NCBI GenBank assembly: GCA_012934845.2
Contig: WNNJ02002649.1
Coordinates: forward strand, 116,650 to 180,649
Reading direction: 5' to 3'
Source: Pomphorhynchus laevis
Taxonomy: Eukaryota; Acanthocephala; Palaeacanthocephala; Echinorhynchida; Pomphorhynchidae
Length of the DNA: 64,000 bases
The position numbers and the translations under genes are program-made. This document shows, piece after piece, positions 45,538-57,060 of this stretch. The notes beneath the pieces are model-generated. The model was not told the DNA's origin and made no database searches. It saw nothing but the letters and a program-made list of their open reading frames with translations. Every line of letters begins with the position of its first letter. Position 1 is the stretch's first letter.

Positions 45538-45731
45538 CGTTTCCGACACTTATCCAAAGTGTCGGAAACGCCTTTATTCACAATGTCACACAGGCAACCG
45601 GAACGACCAGTGTGTACCTCATTCTACTGATGAGTGTTGCCGGGTACTCATCATTTCGATGCTGAAGTGGTTGTCTAGAAGTGACATGGTGATTGAAAGT
45701 CGTGAATCGAAGTCCAGTCTATCAAGCAACA

Positions 45732-45732
<1 letters not shown>
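45538..45732 (+). mobile_element. SINE with permuted hammerhead-like head and 5' hairpin
   Basis: Begins with a perfect hairpin (CGTTTCCGACACTT, 5-nt loop, complement, 45538-45570). Then CACAGGCAACC-GGAAC, 22 nt, CTGATGA, G, and GTTGCC arms that pair. It ends with a tRNA-like GTGGTTGTCTAGAAG and B-box-like GAATCGAAGTCCAG. Homologous to 12485-12780 and 29285-29505. Confidence 0.6.

Positions 45733-45733
<1 letters not shown>

Positions 45734-45816
<83 letters not shown>
45734..45816. repeat. (AT)n microsatellite
   Basis: Pure TA repeat joining the SINE tail and the end of the canonical PLE. The long tyrosine-isoleucine open frame across it is an artefact. Confidence 0.95.
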
Positions 45817-45820
<4 letters not shown>

Positions 45821-45869
45821 TTTGAACAATTTAATTATTAAGCAACAGAGATAATGAATGATTTTTAAA

Positions 45870-45915
45870 AGAAAAACTAGTTTCGGCTGGTGCCTTCTTC
45901 AGTTACTAGAGCTTA
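45870..45915 (-). ncRNA. Hammerhead ribozyme motif in PLE 3' repeat
   Basis: The minus strand reads CTGAAGA (45903-45897), A, GGC-ACCA-GCC, GAAAC, then TAGTTT. ACTAGT is a palindromic minimal stem III, so activity would be as a dimer. This matches the hammerheads described in PLE terminal repeats. Confidence 0.65.
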
Positions 45916-48615
45916 CTACCATTTCCACGCACTTTGATTTTTATTTTTATACCACGTTTCTGGGACGGAAGAATTTTACATTGATTTTACAAAGTTAACT
46001 GCTTTTTTGTTAATGATCCTTTTAGTTCAGACATAAGTTGCGCTGTCCAATACAGTTCTTTTCGTCTCCTTTCCTTTATATCCAATAATTCATCTTCAAT
46101 AATTGTTAATCTGAATTTATGGTCTGGATTTTCTTGGATATGTGTCACTGCGGCATCACAGCTTTGCTTCTTTGTTTTTATCCGCGAGCGTCTAAGATTC
46201 ATGCGCTTGTACTTTGTTCAGATGTTTCCCCAACATACTGTCTTGCGCATTCATTACACGTCAAAAGATATACGACGTTTCTTGACTTGCAGTTAAGCTC
46301 ACCGCTCACTGTGTATAGGGAATTTGATTTTGTACTTTTGAAGATTTTTGTCTCATTTATATCAGGACAAGTTTTGCAGCGCTTGTCTCCACAGGGTCTG
46401 CAATAATGTTCTTTGCGCAATAGCATTGAGCTGGTACATCTCGATCTTACTAATATATTACGAATTTTAATGTTGCTAGAAAGCGCTATGCGAACGTTCG
46501 CTCTATTACTGAATTCTGAAATGGTGGAGGCAAGTGTTCGTTCCATATCGTATTTTACACGGTACAAGGCTTGATGGAATTCAAAGCTAACCCAGCTAGC
46601 ATTATTCGTGTTGTCTTTTATTCGAGCTTTAATGAACTCATTCCTATTTTTAGATATGACTCTACCAATTGCCACCTGTATCTGACGTCTTTTATAACCG
46701 CGCTGTTTGAAATACCCTCTAATATTATAAACTTCCTTATAGAATTCTGATTCCTTAGAGCATAACCTTCTCGCTCTCACTATTTCATTATATATAATAT
46801 TTCGTTTAATTTGCGGGGCATGATTGCTAGACGCATGCAAGTATGCCGGCTTCCAAGTATGTTTCCGGTATAACCTTGTATGAAGATTGTTGTTTCCATT
46901 TTCTTTATATATTTCGACATCCAAAAACTTAACAGAGTCACCCGATATGCTCTTGACCTTTAACTGTCTCTAATAATGACTCATTCGTTCCATTCCACAT
47001 TAAAAATATATCGTCTATGTACCTTACATAAGTTAATGGTCGAATTTCCCTATTTTCGAAAAACGTTTCTTCGATAGCGGCAACATACAACACGGCAAAG
47101 AGGGGTGCTACTGGTGTTCCCATAGCACAACCAATTTTCTGTTTGTATATAATATCGTTAAACTCGAAATAGTTGTGGTTAAGAACAGTAGACAGTAATC
47201 GTGTTGATTCTTCAATCATACATTCACTAAAGCTGCATTTTCTTAAATATAGCCCTACTTTCGTAATGCCATCCTCGATCGGAATACTTGTATACAGAGC
47301 TTCAATGTCCATCGTCATCATTATGGTGTTAGTGCTTAGCGATGATTTAATTTCTTCTAATTTATTTATAAAGTCAGTAGTGCTAGATATGTATGACGAA
47401 ACATATTTTAATGCCGGTTTAAGCAATGTGGTGAGATACTTGGAAAGTCGTTCTGTTGCTGTACCGTTGTTACTCACTATTGGCCGGCCTGGGCATGGAC
47501 TTATTTCTTTATGTGTTTTAGGAAGCATATAAAATCTTCCTGCTTTTGCATTTTCGTTTTCGGAAACCAATCTCTTTTTAATATGTTTATCACTGATGGC
47601 TTCAATAATACACTGATTAACAACACTCCTTACATGTTTGATTAAAATTCGGTTCAGCTATTTCATACGCGTTACTGGATAGTTGTCGGTGTGCCTCGGC
47701 CACGTAGTCTTCTGCGTCCCATACTACTGCTTCACCACTTTTATCGGCCTTCTTTATAACAATGTTGCTATCGTGTTTTAAAGCATTTATCGTAGTATTG
47801 ATTAACTTTTGATGTTTTGTAATAGCAATTTTGTTGGGTGGAATTTCAAGGTACTTTCTAACATTCTCGTTCGTTGTGAAGTGCTTTTTCATTAAATAAC
47901 TCTCACCATTTTCTTCTAAAAAGGCTACATTAGTGAATCGCTGTATGCTATTGATAAGTCGTAATCTATTAAATTCTGATTCTTGTACCGAGTAGTCTAG
48001 TCCGAGATTCAATACCATTAATTCATTCTGAGAAAGATCTTTCTTCGATAAGTTCGTAACGGTAGCCGTTTGCTCGTTGAGATCGAATTGTCTACGCCGG
48101 TTCTTAAACCTTCTGTTAGGATGTATTTCAATTGAGGTTAATTCCCTAGCTAACATATTCTTTCCGAATTGAAAATTGAATTTTTTGGTTTTAGCCTTAA
48201 TAGATATGTCATATACGTTTTTGTCAATTGGGCGATGTAGCGTGTTATGAACATAAACCCAGTATTTTCTTAATGTACGTACCATTGCAATTTCTGCGTT
48301 AAATATGATAGTGTCCCACTTTGCTTGTATTTGTTTGCCGAAGCATTCTGGCACCATACCATATTAATACACAAATTCTTCTTAATCCGTAACCCCTTGG
48401 ATATTTTATTACGAAGACTGCATGCGTGTAAAAACTGATAGTTTGATCTAGCTCGTGCCTTTATCTCGGTTGGCGGGGTCCCTCCATGGACTCTATATGT
48501 AGATGGGTGATTTGTTGTTTGAACCGCCTGTTGTGATCCTTTTTCCATTCGGATTCAATTTAATAATTATTTAAACAATTTAATTATTAAGCAACAGAGA
48601 TAATGAATGATTTTT

Positions 48616-48660
48616 AAAAGAAAAACTAGTTTCGGCTGGTGCCTTCTTCAGTTACTAGAG
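48616..48660 (-). ncRNA. Hammerhead ribozyme motif in PLE 5' repeat
   Basis: Identical to the motif at 45870-45915: CTGAAGA (48651-48645), GGC-ACCA-GCC, GAAACTAGT. Its presence at both ends confirms the terminal-repeat arrangement. Confidence 0.65.
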
Positions 48661-48960
48661 CTTACTACCATTTCCACGCACTTTGATTTTATTTTTATAC
48701 CACGTTTCTGGAACGGAAGAATTTTACATTGTTTTTACAAAGTTAACTGCTTTTTTGTTAATGATCCTTTTAGTTCAGACATAAGTTGCGCTGTCCAATA
48801 CAGTTCTTTTCGTCTCTTTCCTTTAGATCCAATAATTCATCTTCAATAATTGTTAATCTGAATTTTGGTCTGAATTTATGGTCTTAGACGCTCGCAGATA
48901 AAAACAAAAGCAAAGCTGTGATGCCGCAGTGACATATATTCAAGAAAATCCAGCACGGGT

Positions 48961-49229
48961 TTGAGACCGGCCATGGCGGAGTTATATTTTATACTTTACA
49001 TAAATCAACAAATATCAAAATAGTTTAAAGCATAAAATTATAAAACAACATCAATACAAAATCATAAAATTATTTCGTTGAAGCAAATTAGGATATCAAT
49101 TCATTCAAATTAAATGATATTGAGTAAACATCATAATGTTAGTGGCATTTTATATAGATATATTCCTTTAGAGATAAATCATGATTTTGCAACATCATAC
49201 AAAGATTTAAAATGTCCTTACAACTAAAT
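48961..49229. other. AT-rich spacer
   Basis: Nothing recognised. Confidence 0.3.
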
Positions 49230-49600
49230 AAATAAATGTTTGATACATTGATGATATATGTGTATTTAATTCTAATAATTTTTATTCAATTAGTGAACAA
49301 ATTTATCCAGAAAGCCTTATTCTTAACAAAACCAATATTAGTGATAAATAAGGTATATATCTAGATGTGAACATTAAACATATTTATTACGCATTACAAC
49401 ATATTTATTAATACATGATAATTTATTATTTAATGAATATTACAACATATTTTTGCATGAGCGTTCATGTGTACCGTATAACATTAAATGTAATACATTA
49501 AAAAAATAAAATTTTCACGCATTACTATATCATGTAATAATATTGGTTTTCTTATAAATCTTTTAAATAATTTAAGTAAGACATATTTTAAATTATAAGG
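49230..49600 (+). mobile_element. Decayed Naiad fragment (motif C to C-terminus)
   Basis: Starts at TTTGATACATTGATGATATATG, the YIDD region. It then follows the C-terminal sequence of the younger copies with many changes and ends before the tail. Confidence 0.65.
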
Positions 49601-50649
49601 TACAAGAAATATAAAATAAATCAAAAATCTGATAACATAACAGTTCATTCTTATAACCTTTAATTTTGATTTTAATAATACGTGATATATTGCATATTAA
49701 TCGGTTGTTAAAAATTCTTACAAAATTTAATTCTAGGAATAACACAAGAATAATTTTTTTAAAGATTATTATTTTCATTGAAATAAAATTTATCTAATCA
49801 TTTCATACTTCATCAAGTTTAGGAACAAGTACGTATATGTATAACTCTTATTATTGATGCACTGCTATCATTGAAGAAAAAATTATACAATTCGAAATGT
49901 ATGCGCAAGTATTTGCAATAAACGAAAAAATTATAAGTAAACAAAGGGAATGAATATGCTTTTGAAAATCAAATCATCTCATTCTCAAAATTATTTGGCG
50001 AATACTATATTTTGTAAATTTGGAATATTATCCAACTAAATTTCAATTTCATTAAATTATTTGCCATATTGACTGATAACGGTAGCTTGATCATTTCCTG
50101 ATTGTTTAATATATACTGGGCTTGCGGACAGGCACCACAGGAACCTCGTGCTACTTTTGCATGTTAGACAGGGATGTGTTTAACAAAAAAGCACTATTGT
50201 TTGTGAATCACCACATCTACAAAATCGGTTACTTTAAAAGTAATCCGAATTAAATTTATTCTAATAACTATCGTAATATTTCGGTTGTCGGATTCAAATC
50301 ATAACGGCCAACTGCTGTAAAGCACATATCATATCGTCATCATATCTCGTCATTTATAAACGATATGAAAGTAGAGCGTTTTGATACTTTCATCCGATAT
50401 AAGTGCGACAATATAAACTTAAGGTTATGTCTTACGATTATGCTAGCAATTTATAATTGTGACATTGTTCCATATCCTGTCATGTCTCGATTATTAACCT
50501 TATTATAAGAAATCGATTATAATTTTGTTTGCCTTAAATAAATCTGTTAAAATATTGAAAACAAAAACTAATGCTTTCTGGGAACGCATTAGTATATAAA
50601 ATTGTATTTATCTCATTGGATTTTAAATGATTTGCCAGTGTAAAAATAG
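49601..50649. other. AT-rich, no clear gene
   Basis: A possible very old retroelement scrap near 50120-50190 (plus, VLLLHVRQGCV-like). Otherwise nothing. Confidence 0.3.
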
Positions 50650-50868
50650 ACATTATGTCGCCATCATGGCTACAAATATGTAAAGGATATATCACTAAAA
50701 ATCGCGACAATATACGGGATGATAAGTGTGTTAAATTCGAGCCACATACATTATGTAAGTGAAAGCAACATTTACAAACTTGCACTGTCTTTGTGATTTT
50801 AGATCATCTTTGTTTTTCTGATGAGTCGCATCACTTGTCTATGGGGAAGGTGAGAAAATACAAGAGAA
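50650..50868 (+). CDS. Two putative exons of an unidentified gene
   Basis: Exon 50650-50754: acceptor AAAATAG, two bases then IMSPSWLQICKGYITKNRDN and IRDDKCVKFEPHTL, ending in phase 1 at donor GTAAGT. A 48-nt intron follows. The second exon from 50803 (acceptor GATTTTAG) continues in phase with YHLCFSDESHHLSMGK, then either a donor (GTGAG at 50850) or reads on to VRKYKRK and a stop near 50868. Three cysteines and good splice signals suggest a real small gene. Upstream exons were not found and the family is unknown. Confidence 0.45.
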
Positions 50869-51196
50869 AATAGTTGATGCTGAGCAAACATGCTTTTTAT
50901 TATTTATATTTTCTTTGGAAAATATCATAAATCGAGAAGTTAAAAGAAACAATAATTGCGTACCGGGGAATAACAATATCACTAAGAAGCAGCTGAATAG
51001 AATACAACATTAAAGAAGCATAGGCTGATAGATTATAGCGAAATACCGATTTTTAAGAATTATATATCTGTCATGATTATGCAGAAAATACTGCAATTGC
51101 ATAATGAAACAATTGCAAAAACTTAATTAACTGAAAATATGGTCAGCATAAGCGATACAGAAGACGGTGAAATTTAATTTGAAAAAAAACAACAAA

Positions 51197-54126
51197 ATGA
51201 ATAACTTGGTGTACGCAAATTTTTCAATCAATATTTGCATATTATGCTGCTTCACAATAATCGCGACTTCTGCAATCCGTAAGTAAATTCAAAAAGTCAG
51301 ACTATTATCTTTAACTAACTTTTAAATAATCTAAAATAATTATTTTTTTTAATTTGAAGGAAGAAAATATTTGTGTATAGTAGCTCAGCGAGGCCGCGGA
51401 CGAATATTTATTAATAACTTTAATATATAATAACTTCATATATATAAATTATGCATATTTTTATACCGTTTCTTAGAATCCATTGATTTAGATCCATATA
51501 TTAGAATAAAATCCGTATATTATATAAAATCCATATATTATATAAAATCCATATATTAGAGTCCAGATAAACTGAGAATTCAAAATCAATTATTATACAA
51601 ATACAATTACGTTTCGACATATATTTGCGTTTTTCGGAAATTGTCATTTCACCCACCCGATGAAGTCTCTTTACAACGTAGAAAACTTTGAGCGAAAGAA
51701 TCAAACTCATAATGTTAATATTCGACGTATTTTACCAAGTGACGTCATAATATTCAATTCATTAGATAATTAGAATTCAAGCTAAAAGGCTGATCACACA
51801 TTTACTGAAATATCCACCTTTTTCATATCGTTATCGTTAACATGGCATGATACTATTATCTTGTATTTTATTTTCTAATATTGTTCTTTAAGAGTGTAGT
51901 AAAAGTGCATCGTTATTGTTAGGTTTAATACTGTCTCGGTTGTGTTGATCTAAACTTCTTCGTGTTCACTCTCATATTATTAAAGCGCTCACGTAGTGAT
52001 CGTTTTATTGCAGGTTTTACACACTTAGCTGTGCAGTTTTTGCACTGCTTTTTAATTTGTCGTGATCTAATGTCGTTAAATAGAACTTGCATATAGGTAT
52101 ATTGCATTTCGAACAGTATTCTCTTTGGCCTGTATCCTTGATGATATTTGAAATTTTAGTTCGCACTAACATGAACTCGATTTTATTGTTATTTTTGTAA
52201 ATTACAAGTTTTACTTCCGACAATTATGTATATTTTGAAGACTATATTGTAGCTTATGTAAAGTCACTATGCAATAAGCGCGATCCGGAATAAGATGATA
52301 GATATTCGCTGATTCCGTTTCTTGCACAGTTGATATTTCACGAGTTTCCACTAAAGTTTTTCTAATATTATTTAGGTTTTGTTTATCTGACTGTAAATCG
52401 TTCTATACATGTACCCCCGTTGTTTAAAGGATTGTGCCAAGTCTAGTAGATTGTTCACGACTTATTTGCCAGTTCTACATATACGTTTGATTATCAGATA
52501 TTCATTATATATTACTGCTCGTTTAAAAGTCGTGTGGCTGTTGGAGCTTAGTTCATGTTGAAATTTCAAATGCGTGCGTGTCTAGGAAATTTATCACTCT
52601 TCCTAAGTTGTAGATAAACTTAAGTGTTCTAAATTATTGAAGTTGTCAAAGGAAGTATTTAATTCTGGTTTGTCATGAATCAAAACTAAAAAAATTTCAT
52701 ATATGCATCTGTCACAGGTGTTTTATTGTACATTTTTAAAAATGACCCCGAATAATCACGCAAGGGACGATTGATACAATCGTCCCTCGTTGTAAAGTTT
52801 TATTGTGAGATATATTTGTGTACGTTGATTTAACATTCATCGTAGTAATTACGGCATCTTCTAGAGTCATCTTCTTTGTGGATTAAAATTTGCGCAGACG
52901 TCCAGTGGGATTCGTATATAAGATAATACATTGTCAAGTAAGCTTTTTAGCATATCGTGAATTTATTCAGAAAAATCTTCCGTAAATGTCCATTTCAACT
53001 AATGATTGGTATCCTGTGTACGGTCGGTCTTCTTATGCAATTTAGGAAGCATGTAAACATGTTCTCGACGAGGGATTTCACAGAAATTATTTAAGTTAAT
53101 CATTGTCTAAGAATCCAATGTTACAATATTTTATGATATTATTGTATACGGTAAAATTTGGTTTTTGAATGTCATTTTCATTTATTGGTGGATATATTCA
53201 GTCGAGTAAAAATATCAATATCATTCATTTTGGTATTCAATCAAATTCAAGGAGACTGCAGCATTGTCTTTGTCTGCCTAAATATTATATTATTATATAT
53301 AATAATATTGTTATATTATTATATCATCATGTTTTTAGTCTATTTACTTGTTCCTTCGATAATTATTTTTATATCAACATGTATTTAGAGCAATCTGTGT
53401 AGTCATTAAATATATAGTCTACCCCGGAAGAATTATAGCATTAACTTATCCATACGACCGCTTCTACGTTTAGTTTGGAAACAACAAGGAATTTCTTAAA
53501 AAATTTGAAAGTATATTTTATTTAATTTTACACTTTAACGATATTACTTAAATGTTTAATGACTCTAAACTTTAGTATTACAAGGCATTGACGTCATTTT
53601 GTTTATTATCAAGTATAGCACAATTACAAAATTTAGCTCCCGATTATGAATATCGAAAGAGACTAGAAGAGTATTATAAGTCGATTGGAGAGTCTTTCCC
53701 ACAACAAACTAGCAATGAAATAGTAGCGACGACTGAACATCCATTACAATCATCAACACCTTCGCAATACCACAATTACTACTATCATGAAAATGCAAAA
53801 TCCAGGGAACACAATAGCGAACATAACAACAAGAACGAGTATGATCGTTATAATAATCAAAAGGAGTACGAAAGTAGTCAGTCTGACAGTAACCAGCCCG
53901 ATGGTAATTTAGAAAACATCATCATAGTAGTGATTTCAATAATCTCAATATTTTCCCATTATATCTGTGAATAGATATTAGCGTTGATGATTTGTACCAA
54001 CAAAGACTAAAGGAGCACTATCAGAATATTAAAAAACTACAACATTTAAACCAGCAAAATGAAGTCAATGAGGTTGATAATAATCAAGGGCCTGAAGTTA
54101 AAGGTAACAACGACATGTGTAATTAA
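51197..54126 (+). CDS. Small secreted protein gene (3 exons, 172 aa)
   Basis: Exon 1 (51197-51278) encodes a signal peptide (INICILCCFTIIATSAI) and ends at GTAAGT in phase 1. Exon 2 (53619-53903) and exon 3 (53975-54126, TAA) follow in matching phase; the total of 519 nt is exactly 173 codons. The mature part is Asn/Gln/Tyr-rich and hydrophilic, with no cysteine apart from one near the C-terminus. Two related motifs, APDYEYRKRLEEYYKSI (exon 2) and VDDLYQQRLKEHYQNI (exon 3), suggest an internal duplication. Intron 2 is 71 nt. A donor-like GGTAAC before the stop leaves a longer isoform possible. AATAAA lies at about 54249. Family not recognised. Confidence 0.65.
51279..51919. other. First part of intron 1 of the secreted-protein gene
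   Basis: AT-rich. Short direct repeats (TATATTATATAAAATCC, 51510-51560). Nothing else. Confidence 0.4.
51920..53150 (-). mobile_element. Old, decayed Penelope-like element
   Basis: Minus-strand fragments in order: YMLPKLHKKTDRTQDT near 53050 (start of the reverse transcriptase), VINFLDTHAFEIST near 52590 (post-RT segment, compare FLDVEIYKENG in the 45.8-kb element), and KNCTAKCVKPAI with further Cys-rich sequence near 52050. Many stops and frameshifts. A different, older family from the 45.8-kb element. Contains a perfect hairpin at 52763-52787 (AGGGACGATTG arms). Confidence 0.55.
53151..53618. other. End of intron 1 of the secreted-protein gene
   Basis: AT-rich, low complexity at 53280-53330. 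No element recognised. Confidence 0.4.
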
Positions 54127-54885
54127 TGAAGTTGCGTGTTGTTTTTTTAACAATTTCAGTGAAATTGTTCACCATTGTTCTAATTTATGTAATTTTTATT
54201 TAATGTTAATGTAAATGTCAAGTGAATCTTGCGAAATAATATTTTTAATAAATAACAGTCTAACTCATTTTAACTCATTATGGCCCATTCTAAGCTTGTC
54301 AATTGTCTGACAATGTTGTTGAATAGTATAATCTTTGAAATTCTGTAATATATTGTATTTATAATGACACCTAAATATGCTAATTATTAATGTAAAATTT
54401 ATTTAATGTGGAAAATTTTCATTAATAATAAAGAATAGTTTAAGCACATTTCGTAGCAGTTCACAACTGGACTTAAACTAGTGCTGATAAATATTTCGAA
54501 AAACTAAGAATAACAATAAAAATCCAGTCGCGTTGATCGGTTTGAACAATATGCATGCAACTTCGAACCCCGTATTCTGCCTGCAAACGCATCATTAGGC
54601 AAATACTATATACATAGAATGCTTTTTAAATATCTTAGCTTTCTTGAGTTTACAATAAATCACATATGCTTAGTTTATTTGTTAAATATCTTGTGGGTAT
54701 TCATTTGGAGATTAGAAAATTAAACATTTATTTCTTATAATTTGAGTTTTTATAGAAAATAACCGTTATATTAAAATGTTATGTATATGAAGTTGATATA
54801 ACTGTGCAATCATTGTTGCCATTGAAATTTTGATGACTATTTTTTATTCTGCACGCTACTTTAACCATATCTATAAATCAACAGC
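54127..54885. other. 3' flank, AT-rich
   Basis: AATAAA near 54249 and AATAATAAAG near 54425 are candidate polyadenylation signals for the secreted-protein gene. No coding sequence. Confidence 0.35.
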
Positions 54886-55135
54886 AATACGCTACATTTC
54901 AGTATTGTTGGACCTCATCAGCTACTCATCCTATTTCTACGTTTCACGCTTCGATCCTTTTAATGTTAACTGACAATCACTCGACTCGTTTGCTTTTATT
55001 GCAACTAGATTTAATTAAATACTTGCATCTTATATTTTGCAAATTGAAATCATTTCTGATTTCAAATTAAATAAGCGTTGGTAGGAGAAGATGGTACCTT
55101 CAATTTGAAAACTACCTAATTTTCCTAATGATTAC
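54886..55135 (-). repeat. Dispersed repeat, second locus of the 8.8-9.3 kb family
   Basis: Reverse complement of 9036-9260. On the minus strand: GGATC-GAAGC, spacer, CTGATGA, GGTCC, then CAATACTGAAATGTAG. It ends directly against the 5' truncation of the Naiad copy. Confidence 0.55.
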
Positions 55136-55194
55136 TATTATCAAGCTAGTCATCAAGCACATGTGAATCGCAATATATAGGAAAAACATATCAA

Positions 55195-57060
55195 ATGTTA
55201 AAAACTAGGTTTAGGCAACACATATATAATATACAGCATAATAGTCAAACTATATTTCATAAACATATGAGATTAATAGGACATGATATTAAAAACTGTA
55301 AATTATTTATTTTAGAACATATTATCGAAGAAAACATTTCAATATTAAATCAAAAACTATTAGAAAAAGAAGATTTTTGGATTAAAACGCTTAATTCCAT
55401 GTACCCATTAGGATTGAATGACGTGGTACAAGGAATTGGCAGAAGTAGTATAATACATAATAAACAACTATATTATAATAATCCGGTTAAACGCAAACCA
55501 AGAAGTCATGGTGATAAAAGGAATAGGAAAAATAGAGTTAAAAATATTAAAAAAGATATGTATATAAATGAACAATTAGAAATATTAAAACAACTTTTAA
55601 GTGATAATAAGCTAAAAGATCTTTATGTAAATATAAGAAGTTTTTCTAAAGATATCATATGTTCAATAAATCAAAAATTAATTAACGACTATGATAGGCT
55701 AAGTTGTATAATAGACAGTTATTGTAATACAAAATACCATAATCGTACAATAAATGTAAATAATAACAATAGAAAATATACATTAACCAAAAACTTCATT
55801 AATAAATGTATAGATAACATAAATATAGCCGGACTTTTAAATAATTCTAAAAGTAAAGAAATAATAGGGTCAGATTTAAGTAAATATATTCCTAAAATAA
55901 GGTATAAACTCCTACCACCATTAGGACGAAAAATTTGTAATTATAATAAAGAATTAAAATCAATATGTAACGATAATATTAGAAACATAATGGAAACAGA
56001 ACGCAATTGTAAAAGTCTTAGTTTTGATAAAATAAATGAACATATATGTACCCATAATCTAGAATTAATTGAAAATTGTGAATTAAGAAAGCTGCTATCA
56101 AAAGGGTATAAATATAGATTAAATAACAACAACGACAAAAATAAAATTTACAGTTCGTTATATAATAACTTAAATGATTACTTTAGTAAGCTGATTAATA
56201 GTGAAAGCTCGAATATATCTAAGATAAAAATTTGGAAAGATTATATATTTGATAAAATTAAAAATAAAATGAAAATAACAAACAATTATAAAAGGAAAGA
56301 TAAAATTAATAAAGATATGTATAAAGAACTTACTAAATTAAAGGATAACTATATAATAACAACTATTGATAAAGCTAGTAATAACTTTGTCTTCATATGC
56401 AAAAAGCTTTATTATGATATACTAATGAAAGAGGTTAATTCTAATGATTTAAATGTAAATCCAACATATGAACGTAGTGAGTTAAGTTTAGAAACAATTA
56501 TTACAAGTCACTGTTCTATAATGGATAAAAAGGGTATAAAGGTTGAATTAGATAATAAAACTATACCTATATTATATTGGAATCCAAAATTACATAAAAA
56601 TCCAATAAAACCTAGGTTCATATGTAGTGCGTTTAAATGTACATTAAAACCACTTTCTGTCTATATGAATAAAATACTTAAAGTAATTAAAGCACATTTT
56701 AAAAAATATTGCAAGGTAATCGAAATTAATACTGGTATAAAACACTATTTCAGTATTAATTCTACAAAAGAATTTTTAGAACAGACAAAAGGAATAAATT
56801 TTCAAAATATAAATACATACGATTTTAGTACGCTTTATACAAATCTAGATTTAGTAGATATTAAAGAAGCGTTAGTAAAATTAATTAACCTTATATTCGG
56901 AAAAAGATATACATATATATGTTATAATAATTATAACGCCTATCTAACAAAAATTAAACCATCAAATAAATATAAATATATGGATAAAATTGAATTAATA
57001 GAATCCTTCAAATATTTTGATAAATCAAAATTATTTAAAAGTAGGGACATCTATATTTAG
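55195..57060 (+). pseudogene. Naiad protein: partial GIY-YIG, linker, reverse transcriptase
   Basis: The frame is open upstream of the ATG to CESQYIGKTYQ, the YIG part of GIY-YIG. Then come LKTRFRQHIYN (catalytic Arg), FILEHI, EKEDFWIKTLN (catalytic Glu) and YPLGLNDV (residues about 1-80). A Lys/Asn-rich linker follows (80-390), then IITTIDKASNNFVFICKK, LYWNPKLHKNPIKPRFICSA and motif A TYDFSTLYTNLD (about 545). A frameshift and stop near 57060 precede motif B (PMGGNSSPIIADL). YIDD (about 57208) lies in another frame. The first half of GIY-YIG is lost, so the copy is inactive. Confidence 0.88.

Larger units (their letters stand above)
45817..48960 (-). mobile_element. Canonical Penelope-like element with terminal repeats
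   Basis: Coding order on the minus strand: N-terminal region (48548-47617), reverse transcriptase (47570-46938) with MLPKTHK, motif A MTMDIEALYTSI, motif B GCAMGTPVAPLF and motif C YIDD, the post-RT region (46924-46199), then a C-terminal GIY-YIG nuclease (VVYLLTCNECARQYVGET ... KELYWTAQL, to 45987). At least four frame breaks make it inactive. About 300 bp of its 3' part is repeated at the 5' end (48549-48880), followed by a short inverted copy of 46130-46195 at 48880-48945. This structure is typical of PLEs. Confidence 0.88.

Noticed and set aside
45631-45665. CTGATGAG...CATTTCGA near 45.64 kb as a type I hammerhead
   Set aside because: No GAAA follows a stem II at the right place; the pairing partners lie upstream instead, as in the permuted SINE head.
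45449-45817. 122-codon open frame ending in a long tyrosine-isoleucine run
   Set aside because: It reads through SINE sequence into a pure (AT)n microsatellite; not a gene.
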